A DNA stretch of 64,000 nucleotides from positions 217,749-281,748 of the forward strand of contig DFTB01000017.1 in NCBI GenBank assembly GCA_002382975.1. Direction: 5' to 3'. Both the position numbers and the translations under genes were made by a program. How positions within the stretch are numbered: position 1 is the stretch's first letter; each line of letters starts with the position of its first letter. Under the pieces are notes generated by a model. That model did no database searches, was not told where the DNA came from, and saw only the letters and a program-made list of their open reading frames with translations. Shown here in pieces: positions 48,393 through 56,896 of the stretch. Source of the DNA: Fibrobacter sp. UBA4223. GTDB lineage: Bacteria; Fibrobacterota; Fibrobacteria; Fibrobacterales; Fibrobacteraceae.

Positions 48393-50009
48393 ATGCTCTC
48401 GAAAAAATGGTCTATAGTAGGTGCGGTGGCAACCTTTGCCATGGCTTGTTTGTTTTCGGCTTGTTCCGACAGTTCTTCTAGTAGCGGCGACGACCCGAAA
48501 GGTGAAGACAGTGGCTACGACCAGAATTCCACCGAGGCGGGTGGCGCCTATGTGATGATTACCGAAATCATGTACAACGCTCCCGAAAATTCAGCTCTTG
48601 AATGGGTGGAACTGAAAATTATCGGCGGGTCTGCCATGAGCGACATGCAGTACTTTAACCTCCATCTGGACGGGGCGGTGACCTACTATTTCCCGGCGGA
48701 ACCTCTGGATACCAACGAATACATCGTGGTGACCAACGACCCCGACCTGTTCAAGAAGACCTATCCGGATTTTGCGGGACGTCTGTTTGGCCCCTGGGAA
48801 AAGGACGTAAAGACCGATTCCATCGCCAAGCTTTCTAACGAAGGTGACGTTATTGACGTGAAGCTGACGGGCGCAGGCGACGTGAGCTGTGCCTTCAGCA
48901 AGGAACCGCCTTGGCCGAGCCTTGCCGACGGTAATGGCAGCAGCCTAGTGTTCGTGGGCGGAAACCCCAGCCAGGCCAGTGCCTGGGCCGCAAGCAAAAA
49001 GGAGTGGGGTAACCCCGGTGCTGCTGACGAATATGTTGAACCCATTACGGTCCGCTTGAACGAAATCCAGCCCTTTGTGCCGGGAACGGATAACGGCTGG
49101 GTAGAACTTTACAACTCCGGCGACAAGGAGGTGGATGTGACTGGCTGGATTTTTGAATCCAAGTACAAGAATGCATCATGGACCATCAAGAAGGGTAAGG
49201 TTCCTGCCAAGGGCTACCTGGTGCTCCCTGCCGATGACGAGTCCGTGTTCGGTGAAGTGATTTACTTGCACACCAATGGCGGTTCTTACTACCTCTACGA
49301 AACGGTGGGCGGCAAAAAGACCGGTGGAGAATCCAGCCTGCTTTTGGCAGCCAGCAACCTGAGTAGCGGTGTTGTAGACGTGAGCGACGGCTCTACGGCC
49401 CAGGGCGCCATGAAAAAAGCCACCAAGGGGGCTGCAAACGACGCCCTGAAAGTGGGACCTCTCTTTATCGACGAGATCTACTACCACCCCATGGAGGGCG
49501 GTGCCGTGCCTTTCGAATTTATGGAGATAGTGAACAAGGCCGATACGGCGGTAAACCTTTACGTGACCAAGAAATCTAAGAGCAAAGGCTGGAAGGTAGA
49601 GGGCATCAACATGGAGTTCACTTCGGGAACTATTGTGCCTGCAGGTGGCAGGGTGTTGTTGCTTTCGGACTCCCTAGAGAGGGATACGGGCGCTATCCGC
49701 TCCGATTACAAGATTGCAAGCGACGTGCAGATTTGCCTCTATAAGGGCAAACTTTCGAACCGCGGTGAAACGGTGGCTATAAAGGAGCCTTTCGATGTCG
49801 TTGAAAGGGAGCCTAGCGAAACCGATCCGGCAACAAACCTTCTTGTCCAGTGGTACTACGACTGGTCCGACGCCACGCTCTATTCCGACACCTGGAAGGG
49901 GCTGGAAGAGGCTGATGGTTACGGCAAGAGCCTGCAACGCACCGACTATACCACCATGGGTTACGAGGCTTCCGCCTGGAAGGTTGCCGAACCCACTGTA
50001 GGAAAGTAA
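48393..50009 (+). CDS. Lamin-tail-domain lipoprotein
   Basis: 538 residues. Signal peptide and lipobox LFSACS, a Ser-rich linker, then three lamin-tail (LTD) Ig-like modules: MITEIMYNAPENSALEWVELK near 50, RLNEIQPFVPGTDNGWVELYNSGDKEVDVTGW near 220 and FIDEIYYHPMEGGAVPFEFMEIVNKADTAVNL near 370. LTD modules usually accompany CotH kinases or secreted nucleases; no CotH domain is present here. AGGGAGG sits eight bases before the ATG at 48393. Last gene of the DUF4956-VTC set, 31 bases after VTC. It probably forms the extracellular or periplasmic part. Confidence 0.85.
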   Translation: MLSKKWSIVGAVATFAMACLFSACSDSSSSSGDDPKGEDSGYDQNSTEAGGAYVMITEIMYNAPENSALEWVELKIIGGSAMSDMQYFNLHLDGAVTYYFPAEPLDTNEYIVVTNDPDLFKKTYPDFAGRLFGPWEKDVKTDSIAKLSNEGDVIDVKLTGAGDVSCAFSKEPPWPSLADGNGSSLVFVGGNPSQASAWAASKKEWGNPGAADEYVEPITVRLNEIQPFVPGTDNGWVELYNSGDKEVDVTGWIFESKYKNASWTIKKGKVPAKGYLVLPADDESVFGEVIYLHTNGGSYYLYETVGGKKTGGESSLLLAASNLSSGVVDVSDGSTAQGAMKKATKGAANDALKVGPLFIDEIYYHPMEGGAVPFEFMEIVNKADTAVNLYVTKKSKSKGWKVEGINMEFTSGTIVPAGGRVLLLSDSLERDTGAIRSDYKIASDVQICLYKGKLSNRGETVAIKEPFDVVEREPSETDPATNLLVQWYYDWSDATLYSDTWKGLEEADGYGKSLQRTDYTTMGYEASAWKVAEPTVGK

Positions 50010-50010
50010 C

Positions 50011-51282
50011 TTAGGCGAACACACTTTCGGCAGGCCGCATTCTGCCGTGAGTGTGGACCTTTTCGATTTCGTAATGGACTTTTTCTTCGTCCATTACCTT
50101 GCGTAGCTTGTGTATAAGACAATCGCCTTTGCTGCTTTGGCTGACAGATAGGTTGATCCTGTCGTTGAACGTGTTGCCGATGATTTCCATGTAGTGCATG
50201 CAGTCGGCGAAATGGTAAACCTCGTAGTTCTCCATGTATTGTTCCATTTCTCCGAAACTGTGGGCATTGGTGGCTTGGGAATACGAGATGCCCGCTGTCA
50301 TGGCGTTGCAGCCTTCGTCGAAGGCCTTGGCCTGGGCTGCTAAGGTTTCCGGGTGTTTCAGGAGAGCCTGGGTGGCGCTGTTCATCTCGTTGCAGTTTTC
50401 TATGGCGTTGTCCTTGTCAGAAAGTAAGAACAGCTGGCCCTTGAAGGCGGTTTCTACTAGCTTGCGGTCCAGCTTGCCCATACGTTTGATGTCGTAGTTC
50501 AACTGCGGAATGATGATGCTCTTTCGGTCAGAGATGCTCTTGAACACCCCTCTCATACTGACGGGAATGCGCAACTTGATTATTCCCTCGGATTTACCAA
50601 GAGCGAGCTCCATGGCCTTGGCTATAATGTAGGCCACCACGGTAAAGTTCGAGGTTTCGCTTTCAATGGAGTATTTCTTGATGTCCGGGAGGGAAAGGCT
50701 TATGCGGTAAACGGCCACCTTTTCTGGATGGGTCTCGTAGAATTCTGCGGGAATGTCCATGGCCGCACCAAAACTTGGCTTGTAAAAACTCTTGACGGCA
50801 GGATTCCCGTTGATTTGGAACATGTCCTCCATGGTGCGCCCGATGCTTTCGTCTGGCACATAGCCCACAGGAGTCATGAACATTACCCCTGTGCGCTCCA
50901 GGTATTGCCGGAGCACGGCGAACAAGAAACACAAGGTGCCGCCACCGTCGGTGAGCGCGTGTATGGCCGAGAAGCTGATCTTTTTCCCGGTGTAGGCGAT
51001 AACCCATGGAAAATGATTGTAATCGTCTCCGCCGTACACGATTTCCCTATCCCAGTCGCATTCCTTGACAATGGGTTCCTTGGAATTTTCGACAAGGGCG
51101 TACAGCCCCTTTTCTTTGACGAGTCTTGTCTTGAAATGGGGGTGGTAGCTGAGGGCGGCGTTTACCGCCTCGCTCAGTATTTTACCACCTACAGGCTTTT
51201 TTAACGTTACTGTAAAACAGGGAAGTGCCGCCTTGTTGGCGGCATACATCTGTTCTGTGTAATTTAGGGTGTACTTGTACAT
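50011..51282 (-). CDS. Condensation/alcohol-acetyltransferase-like acyltransferase
   Basis: 423 residues. SAIHALTDGGG near 106-115 is the HxxxDG active-site motif of the chloramphenicol acetyltransferase/condensation superfamily (His108, Asp112). An N-terminal AALSYHPHFKTRLV and a central LRIPVSMRGVFKS with NFT/VVAYIIAKAM segments fit the PapA/alcohol acetyltransferase branch. It should transfer an acyl group from CoA to an alcohol or amine. Translationally coupled (TGATG) to the CoA-transferase gene upstream, which could supply the acyl-CoA. The real substrate is unknown. Confidence 0.7.
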   Translation of the reverse strand: MYKYTLNYTEQMYAANKAALPCFTVTLKKPVGGKILSEAVNAALSYHPHFKTRLVKEKGLYALVENSKEPIVKECDWDREIVYGGDDYNHFPWVIAYTGKKISFSAIHALTDGGGTLCFLFAVLRQYLERTGVMFMTPVGYVPDESIGRTMEDMFQINGNPAVKSFYKPSFGAAMDIPAEFYETHPEKVAVYRISLSLPDIKKYSIESETSNFTVVAYIIAKAMELALGKSEGIIKLRIPVSMRGVFKSISDRKSIIIPQLNYDIKRMGKLDRKLVETAFKGQLFLLSDKDNAIENCNEMNSATQALLKHPETLAAQAKAFDEGCNAMTAGISYSQATNAHSFGEMEQYMENYEVYHFADCMHYMEIIGNTFNDRINLSVSQSSKGDCLIHKLRKVMDEEKVHYEIEKVHTHGRMRPAESVFA

Positions 51283-52766
51283 CAGACGGATCCGTGGAAC
51301 ATCTGTGCCGCCTCCACGCTGTAGGGGTAGGCAGGGTAGTCCGAAAGCACAGAGGCTTTTCTTAGGTATTTTTCGAGAGCGGGCCGGAACTTGGGGTGGG
51401 CGCAGTTGTCAATGATGGCATGGGCGCGCTCGATGACGTTGAGCCCGCGAAGGTCGGCGACGCCCTGTTCCGTCACAATCACCTGCACCGTCTTGCTGGT
51501 ATGGTCGATATGGCTTACCAGCGGGACGATAGAAGAAATGGTCCCGTTTTTCGCGGTGGACTTGGTGATGAAAATGGAAAGACCGCCGTTCTGGCAGAAA
51601 TCTCCGGAACCGCCCACGCCGTTCATGAGGCGGCTTCCGCCCACGTAGCTGGAGTTGGTGTTTCCGTAAAGGTCCGCTTCGATGATGGTGTTGATGGCAA
51701 TTACGCTCAGGCGGCGAATCACTTCGGGGCTGTTGCTGATTTCCATGGGGCGGAGCACGATCTTGCCCTTCAGCGAATCCAGCTTTTCGAAGAAGGCCTT
51801 CATCTTTTCTTTGGACATGGTGATGGCGGTAGCAGAAGCCGCATCCACCTTGCCACATTCAATCAGGTCCACCAGGGAATCCTGCATGACTTCGGAATAG
51901 ACGGTCAGGTGCTCGAACTTGGACTTTTGTAGGCCCGAAAGCACTGCGTTGGAAACGGCGCCGATGCCCGCCTGGATAGGCGGCAGCGGATTGCAGAGCC
52001 TGCCCGCTTCCACGTCTTTTTCTAGGAAGCTGATCAGGTTCTCGCTCATCTTGTTGTAATCTTCGTCGCCGGCAGTTTCTGGGATGCCGCAGTCGGGAAT
52101 TTCGCTTTGGACGATGGCCACAATCTTGGACGGGTCGCAAGGAATGTAGGGTGTGCCGATACGGTCAGCCACCTTGGTGAGCGGAATTGGTTTGGTGTTG
52201 GGAGCCAGTTCCGTCATGTAGATGTCGTGGATTCCCTTGATGTTTTCGGGAACGTAGGTGTTGATTTCTACAATCACCTTGTCGGCGCAGGCCACGTAGG
52301 CTTCGGACGCGCCCACGGAAGCCGTGGGAATGATGTTCCCGTTTTCGTCGATGGAACTTGCCTCTACCAGAGCCACGTCGATATGGTTCAGGTATCCGCT
52401 GCGAACCCATTTGGACATGAGGCTAAGGGGCAAATCCACGTACTTGACCTTGCCTTCGTTGATGGCGTTGCGCAAATCGGTATTTGTCTGGTAGGGCATT
52501 CTGCATTTGAGGGCTCCTGCCCGTGTCAAAAGACCGTCGAAGTCATCGCCCAGGGAGGCGCCTGAATATACGGTCAATTCCAGCTTTTCACCGCGGTGAG
52601 AACGCTCGGCAAGAGCCTTGGCGACTTCTTTTGGGTAACCTGAGAGGGTGAATCCGCTAACGCCGATGGTCATGCCCGGAGTAATGTAACTGGCGGCCTC
52701 GCTGCTGGAACGGATTTTTTCATGGAGTTCAGGACATTTGATTCTTTGTTTCAAAGTTTCGTACAT
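51282..52766 (-). CDS. Acetyl-CoA hydrolase/transferase (succinyl-CoA:acetate CoA-transferase type)
   Basis: 494 residues of the Cat1/SucC-type CoA-transferase family: ITPGMTIGVSGFTLSGYPKEV, TVYSGASLGDDFDG, DVALVEASSIDENGNIIP, the catalytic-Glu segment VYSEVMQDS near 290, GGSRLMNGVGGSGDF and TEQGVADLRGL. These enzymes move CoA between succinate and acetate or propionate and fit an anaerobe that ferments to succinate and acetate. Start at 52766 (YETLKQRI); the longer frame adds a 30-residue stretch unlike the family. One-base overlap with the acyltransferase gene. Confidence 0.92.
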   Translation of the reverse strand: MYETLKQRIKCPELHEKIRSSSEAASYITPGMTIGVSGFTLSGYPKEVAKALAERSHRGEKLELTVYSGASLGDDFDGLLTRAGALKCRMPYQTNTDLRNAINEGKVKYVDLPLSLMSKWVRSGYLNHIDVALVEASSIDENGNIIPTASVGASEAYVACADKVIVEINTYVPENIKGIHDIYMTELAPNTKPIPLTKVADRIGTPYIPCDPSKIVAIVQSEIPDCGIPETAGDEDYNKMSENLISFLEKDVEAGRLCNPLPPIQAGIGAVSNAVLSGLQKSKFEHLTVYSEVMQDSLVDLIECGKVDAASATAITMSKEKMKAFFEKLDSLKGKIVLRPMEISNSPEVIRRLSVIAINTIIEADLYGNTNSSYVGGSRLMNGVGGSGDFCQNGGLSIFITKSTAKNGTISSIVPLVSHIDHTSKTVQVIVTEQGVADLRGLNVIERAHAIIDNCAHPKFRPALEKYLRKASVLSDYPAYPYSVEAAQMFHGSV

Positions 52767-52936
52767 GGGTAACCCTTTTTCCTTACAATCTAGAAGATAG
52801 AAAATCTGCTTTCTGTTTGCTACCCTCCAGAGGAGCGATGGTGGAGTAAGTTTCAATTTTCTTATATTACATCAAATTCCACGAAATTATTTTTTCGTAA
52901 GATTTATCAGTGCCTGTTTTTGTATCTTTTACAGTT

Positions 52937-54523
52937 ATGGGAAAGTGTTTTTTGTCAGTTCTCTTTGGGGTAGCGCTGGCGTGGTCGGCGCCTATCACCC
53001 TGCAAGACGCGCTTTCAATGGCCAAGTCCGGTAATGCGCAAATCAAGGCCGAAAAGGCCAAGGTGGACATGGCCGAAAGCGCCCAGGGCGAGGCCCGTTC
53101 CCGTTTTATGCCTACGGTAAGCCTGAGCGCAGGCGTTACGAGAATTAACGACCCCATTTACATCGATTTAGGTGAAATTCAGCAGGCCCTGAGCGGTATT
53201 GCAGGCGGGCTATCTACGGTGGCTCCGGCTGCCGCCTATTCCAAGGCCTACATTGACGCCTATAACCAGGCCAGTGCGGGGTATGCCCAGGCCTATAACG
53301 GTGCATTGGCTCAGGGGCTGTCCGCAGCCCAGGCAGATGCTTTCGCCAAAAGTAGGCTCGGAGGAACCGCCCAGGAAATCGCCCAGCAGAAGGCCGATGA
53401 ATACGCTGCTGCCACCCAACAGCAGATGGATGCGGCAAAATCCCAGATTGACGATGCCGAATTCCGGATGAAGGTCCAGGACGAACTGTTCTTTAATGCT
53501 CGGCTTACAGCCATCTGGCCCATTTTTACGGGTCTCAAGATTTATTCCGCCTACGATGCCGCCAAGGAAAACGTAAACGCCAAGAAGGCCGCTTTTGACA
53601 TGGCGCAAAATGCCATCTTGATGGATGTGGCCACCAAGTACTTTACCCTTAGGCTGGCCGAAGAACTGGCGGTGATGCGGGAGAACACCAAGAAGAATCT
53701 GGAAGAACACCTGGAGCGCTCCAAGAAGCTGGAGGCCAGCGGCCAGATCAGCAAGGCGGAAAGGCTCCGTGCCGAAGTGGCGCTGGCCGAGGCGGAAAAC
53801 GCCTACGACGACGCCCTGCGGGACCAGTCCCTTGCCCGGATGGCTCTTGCAAGCCTGCTCCATACGGACACGAACATTACGGCGGTCACACCGGTGGAAG
53901 CTCCGGAAAACGTTCGGACCATGGAAGAAATCAAGCAGAAGGCCCGGGAAAACCATCCGGGACTGAGACAGCTCCGTACGGAGCGCAAGCGCAGCCAGGA
54001 TGCGGTGAGTGCCGCCCGTGCGGACTATTTCCCGACGGTAGCGCTTTTTGCCTACAAGGAACTCTACACCAAGGACCTGACCATTCTGGAGCCTGAATGG
54101 GCCGTAGGTGCCAAGGCACAGTGGGATTTGTTCAAGGGTGGCGAGACCCGCTCCAAGGTGGCAAACGCCAAGGCCATGGACCGCTCCCTGGCCAGTATGG
54201 AAGAGCAGACCCTGGACAACATCGGCCTTTTGGTAGAAAAGCGCTGGCGTGAGCTGGAGCATGCCAAGGGCCGTCTGGAGAGCCTGAAGAAAACCCGGGA
54301 GCTTGCGGACGAGGCCCTCCGCAGCCAAAAGCTGGCCTACGAGTCCGGCCTAGCTACGGGCCTGGACGTGGTGGATGCAGAACTTGCGCTGTCGCGCCTC
54401 CAGGTGGCCGATTTGAAGGCCCATTACGATGCGGTCATCGCCTGGCTTGGCCTGCTGGAAGCCAGCGGCGAGGTGGAACAGGCGGGGGCCATGTTGAATA
54501 GCAAAACTGTGGGGAAGGAATAA
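52937..54523 (+). CDS. TolC family outer-membrane efflux protein
   Basis: 528 residues. Signal peptide (GKCFLSVLFGVALAWSA), then the two TolC repeats: ITLQDALSMAKSGNAQIKAEKAKVDMAESAQGEARSRFMPTVSLSAG and YPTVALFAYKELY-like second half, with long helices (ATKYFTLRLAEELAVMRENTKKNLEEHLERSKKLEASGQISKAERLRAEVALAEAENAY). The first repeat carries an extra Ala/Gln-rich stretch at about 90-170. First gene of a TolC-adaptor-permease-permease operon; one-base overlap with the adaptor. A GTG at 52910 in frame is an alternative start. Confidence 0.92.
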   Translation: MGKCFLSVLFGVALAWSAPITLQDALSMAKSGNAQIKAEKAKVDMAESAQGEARSRFMPTVSLSAGVTRINDPIYIDLGEIQQALSGIAGGLSTVAPAAAYSKAYIDAYNQASAGYAQAYNGALAQGLSAAQADAFAKSRLGGTAQEIAQQKADEYAAATQQQMDAAKSQIDDAEFRMKVQDELFFNARLTAIWPIFTGLKIYSAYDAAKENVNAKKAAFDMAQNAILMDVATKYFTLRLAEELAVMRENTKKNLEEHLERSKKLEASGQISKAERLRAEVALAEAENAYDDALRDQSLARMALASLLHTDTNITAVTPVEAPENVRTMEEIKQKARENHPGLRQLRTERKRSQDAVSAARADYFPTVALFAYKELYTKDLTILEPEWAVGAKAQWDLFKGGETRSKVANAKAMDRSLASMEEQTLDNIGLLVEKRWRELEHAKGRLESLKKTRELADEALRSQKLAYESGLATGLDVVDAELALSRLQVADLKAHYDAVIAWLGLLEASGEVEQAGAMLNSKTVGKE

Positions 54524-55521
54524 TGGACAAGATAAAGTTTGCAAGCAAGATTTTTGCGATTGTCGTGCTGGTGGCCCTTATGGTGGCGGCTATTCTGCAA
54601 CTTCAAGAATTTGCGACAAAGCCGAAGGACAAGTACTTGCAGGGCCAGATGGAAGCCCGCCGCGTGTTGGTGGCAGGGAAAGTCCCCGGACGCATAGAAA
54701 AACTTTTGGTCCGTGAGGGTCAGACTGTCAAGAAGAACGCCTTGGTGGCGGTCATCAACAGCCCCGAAATTGAGGCCAAGAAAATGCAGGCCCAGGGAGC
54801 GCTGGGGGCGGCCAAGGCCCAGGCCAACAAGGCGAAAAACGGTGCCCGCTCCGAAGACGTCAAGGCCCTGAAGGCCATGGCGGCCCGTGCACAAGATGCC
54901 GCCAACCTGGCGAAGAACACCTACGAGCGGGTGCAGAAACTCTATAACGAAGGCGTGCTCCCGCTGCAGAAGCGGGACGAGGCCGAAACCCAGATGAAGG
55001 CCTCCCAGGGGGCTGCCGATGCGGCTCGGGCCCAGTACGAGATGGCCCTGGCGGGCGCCCGCGACGAAGACAAGGAGGCGGCAGAAGCCCTGGTGAAGCA
55101 GGCCGAAGGCGCCAACGCCGAGGTGAACGCTTACTTGGAAGAAACAAAAATCAAGAGCCCCATCGCGGGCGAGGTCACCCTGAAGGTAGTGGAAGAAGGC
55201 GAGGTCGTGGGGGCGGGCATGCCGGTAATCGCCGTGACCGACCTGAAGGACGCCTGGGCGGTGTTCCACCTGCGGGAAGATTTTTTGAAGAACGTGACCA
55301 AGGGCAAGACCTTTGTTCTGCCAGTTCCGGCATTGAACGCCGCCGTGGAGATGGAAGTGTCCTACATTGCCCCTGTTGGGGACTATGCCACCTGGAAAAG
55401 CTCCAAGGAAAGCGGCGGCTTTGACCTAAAGACATTCGAAGTGCGCCTGCGCCCCACGGTAGAGGTAGAAAACCTGAGGCCCGGCATGAGCGTGTTGTTC
55501 CCGCTGGAGCAACTGAAGTAG
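54523..55521 (+). CDS. HlyD family membrane fusion protein
   Basis: 332 residues. N-terminal membrane helix (ASKIFAIVVLVALMVAAILQL), lipoyl halves (RRVLVAGKVPGRIEKLLVREGQTVKKNALVAVI and KSPIAGEVTLKVVEEGEVVGAGMPVIAV) and an Ala-rich coiled coil between (about 85-215). The C-terminal SVLFPLEQL closes the barrel. This is the YbhG/YhiI type that pairs with ABC-2 permeases, and two such permeases follow. Overlaps tolC by one base. Confidence 0.92.
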   Translation: MDKIKFASKIFAIVVLVALMVAAILQLQEFATKPKDKYLQGQMEARRVLVAGKVPGRIEKLLVREGQTVKKNALVAVINSPEIEAKKMQAQGALGAAKAQANKAKNGARSEDVKALKAMAARAQDAANLAKNTYERVQKLYNEGVLPLQKRDEAETQMKASQGAADAARAQYEMALAGARDEDKEAAEALVKQAEGANAEVNAYLEETKIKSPIAGEVTLKVVEEGEVVGAGMPVIAVTDLKDAWAVFHLREDFLKNVTKGKTFVLPVPALNAAVEMEVSYIAPVGDYATWKSSKESGGFDLKTFEVRLRPTVEVENLRPGMSVLFPLEQLK

Positions 55522-55527
55522 CGTAAT

Positions 55528-55557
55528 TGTCATTCCCGCGAAGGCGGGAACCTCCTT
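55528..55557. repeat. GTCATTCCCGCGAAGGCGGG palindrome inside an operon
   Basis: The perfect palindrome CCCGCGAAGGCGGG with GTCATT before and AACCTCC after lies in the 52-base gap between adaptor and first permease. This is the commonest form of the dRS3-like repeat in bacteria. Confidence 0.8.
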
Positions 55558-55573
55558 GGTGTAGGAAATAAAA

Positions 55574-56896
55574 TTGTTCAGGGCCTTTTTAGACACGGTC
55601 AAGAAGATTTATTTCAGTCCAAACATCGTCTTGTGGCTGGTGATTCTTCTTTTGCCCGTGGGAACCTCCATGTTCATGGTGGAGTTTTTCTCCGCCCGTA
55701 TTATTCAGCACGTGCCCATCGGAATTGTCCGTCAGGACGCGTCCCTGCTAGCCGATAAGCTGGAAAACGCGTTACGGTCGGACCCCGTTCTGGATGTGGT
55801 CCAGGAGTGCAGCGACATCGGGGAATGCGAACATGCGGTAATCCGTGGAGACTTGCAGGCGTTTCTCGTTATTCCCTACAATATGGAACGCCGCGCCCTT
55901 CGCCTCGAGACGCCTGTGATTCCCGTGTTTTCCAGCGGGCAGAACTACCTGACCAATTCCTTTGCCTTGAAAGAAATCCGTGCGGTGGTGACGAATGTGG
56001 GCGAAGGGCTCTTTACCGCAGGAATCAACAATCCTGTCCAGGTGGAACTCCATTCCGTCGGCAATCTCGAAGGTAACTACCAAGGGTTCTTGGGGCTGGG
56101 GCTGGTCAGTGCCATCTTCCATCTGGCGGCGATTCTTGGGGCGGTTTACGTGTTCAGTTTCCCCTTCAGGGACCATACGGTTCGCTGGATGATCGGGCGT
56201 GCCGGAAAATCCCGCGCCGTCCTTATGTGCGCGACCATGTTGCCCCTGATTGTTGTCCAGTGGCTTGCCTTCATGGCGGTCTATGCCTACGCCCATAGCA
56301 CGCTGACCCCCATGACCTTTAGGGAGTTCGTCTTGGTGGCGGCGGGCCAGTTGGCTATGATTTTGGCCTGTACCGGGGCCGGAGCGACCTTTGTGGGCAT
56401 TACGGGAAACATGCGCATGGCTACAAGCGTGGCGGGTGTGATTGGTGGCCCTGCCTTTGCCTTTGCGGGGCAGACGTTCCCCCTGATGGCTATGCCCTTT
56501 GTGGTGCGCTGTTTTGCCTACCTGTTGCCGCTGACCCACCTGCTCAAGGTCCAGTCCGCCATGTTGGTGGGCCCTGCCGGCAGCGCGCACGCTTGGGATA
56601 GTATCGTCACCCTTCTTTTTATGGGACTGTTCTGGCAGCTGCTGGCCACAAGACTTCTGTATGTGCGCTGGTCTGCCTCCAAGCGCAAGGAATTGAACTG
56701 GGTCCGACAGCACGGATCTGCGAAGGACAAGATTAAGGCTGCCCTGGGCGTGGTCGCCGACGATTTGAATCCTGCGAATTATGGAATCGGAAACAGACAT
56801 GGGGCCCGAAATACGGAAAGGCTGCATCTGAACCTGATGAACCCACAGATGAACCATAGCGAAGAAAATCGACCGCCGGAGGTGTCAGATGATTGA
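55574..56896 (+). CDS. ABC-2 type permease (YhhJ/YbhR-like), first
   Basis: 440 residues, TTG start with AGGAAA ahead. One N-terminal helix (NIVLWLVILLLPVGTSMFMV), a large periplasmic domain (IGIVRQDASLLADKLENAL, IPVFSSGQNYLTNSF), then five helices (FLGLGLVSAIFHLAAILGAVYVF to SIVTLLFMGLFWQLLATRLLYVRW), the ABC2_membrane_3 plan. A cytosolic tail of about 65 residues is rich in Asn, Glu and Pro. No nucleotide-binding domain is present or encoded nearby. Overlaps the next gene by eight bases. Confidence 0.88.
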   Translation: MFRAFLDTVKKIYFSPNIVLWLVILLLPVGTSMFMVEFFSARIIQHVPIGIVRQDASLLADKLENALRSDPVLDVVQECSDIGECEHAVIRGDLQAFLVIPYNMERRALRLETPVIPVFSSGQNYLTNSFALKEIRAVVTNVGEGLFTAGINNPVQVELHSVGNLEGNYQGFLGLGLVSAIFHLAAILGAVYVFSFPFRDHTVRWMIGRAGKSRAVLMCATMLPLIVVQWLAFMAVYAYAHSTLTPMTFREFVLVAAGQLAMILACTGAGATFVGITGNMRMATSVAGVIGGPAFAFAGQTFPLMAMPFVVRCFAYLLPLTHLLKVQSAMLVGPAGSAHAWDSIVTLLFMGLFWQLLATRLLYVRWSASKRKELNWVRQHGSAKDKIKAALGVVADDLNPANYGIGNRHGARNTERLHLNLMNPQMNHSEENRPPEVSDD

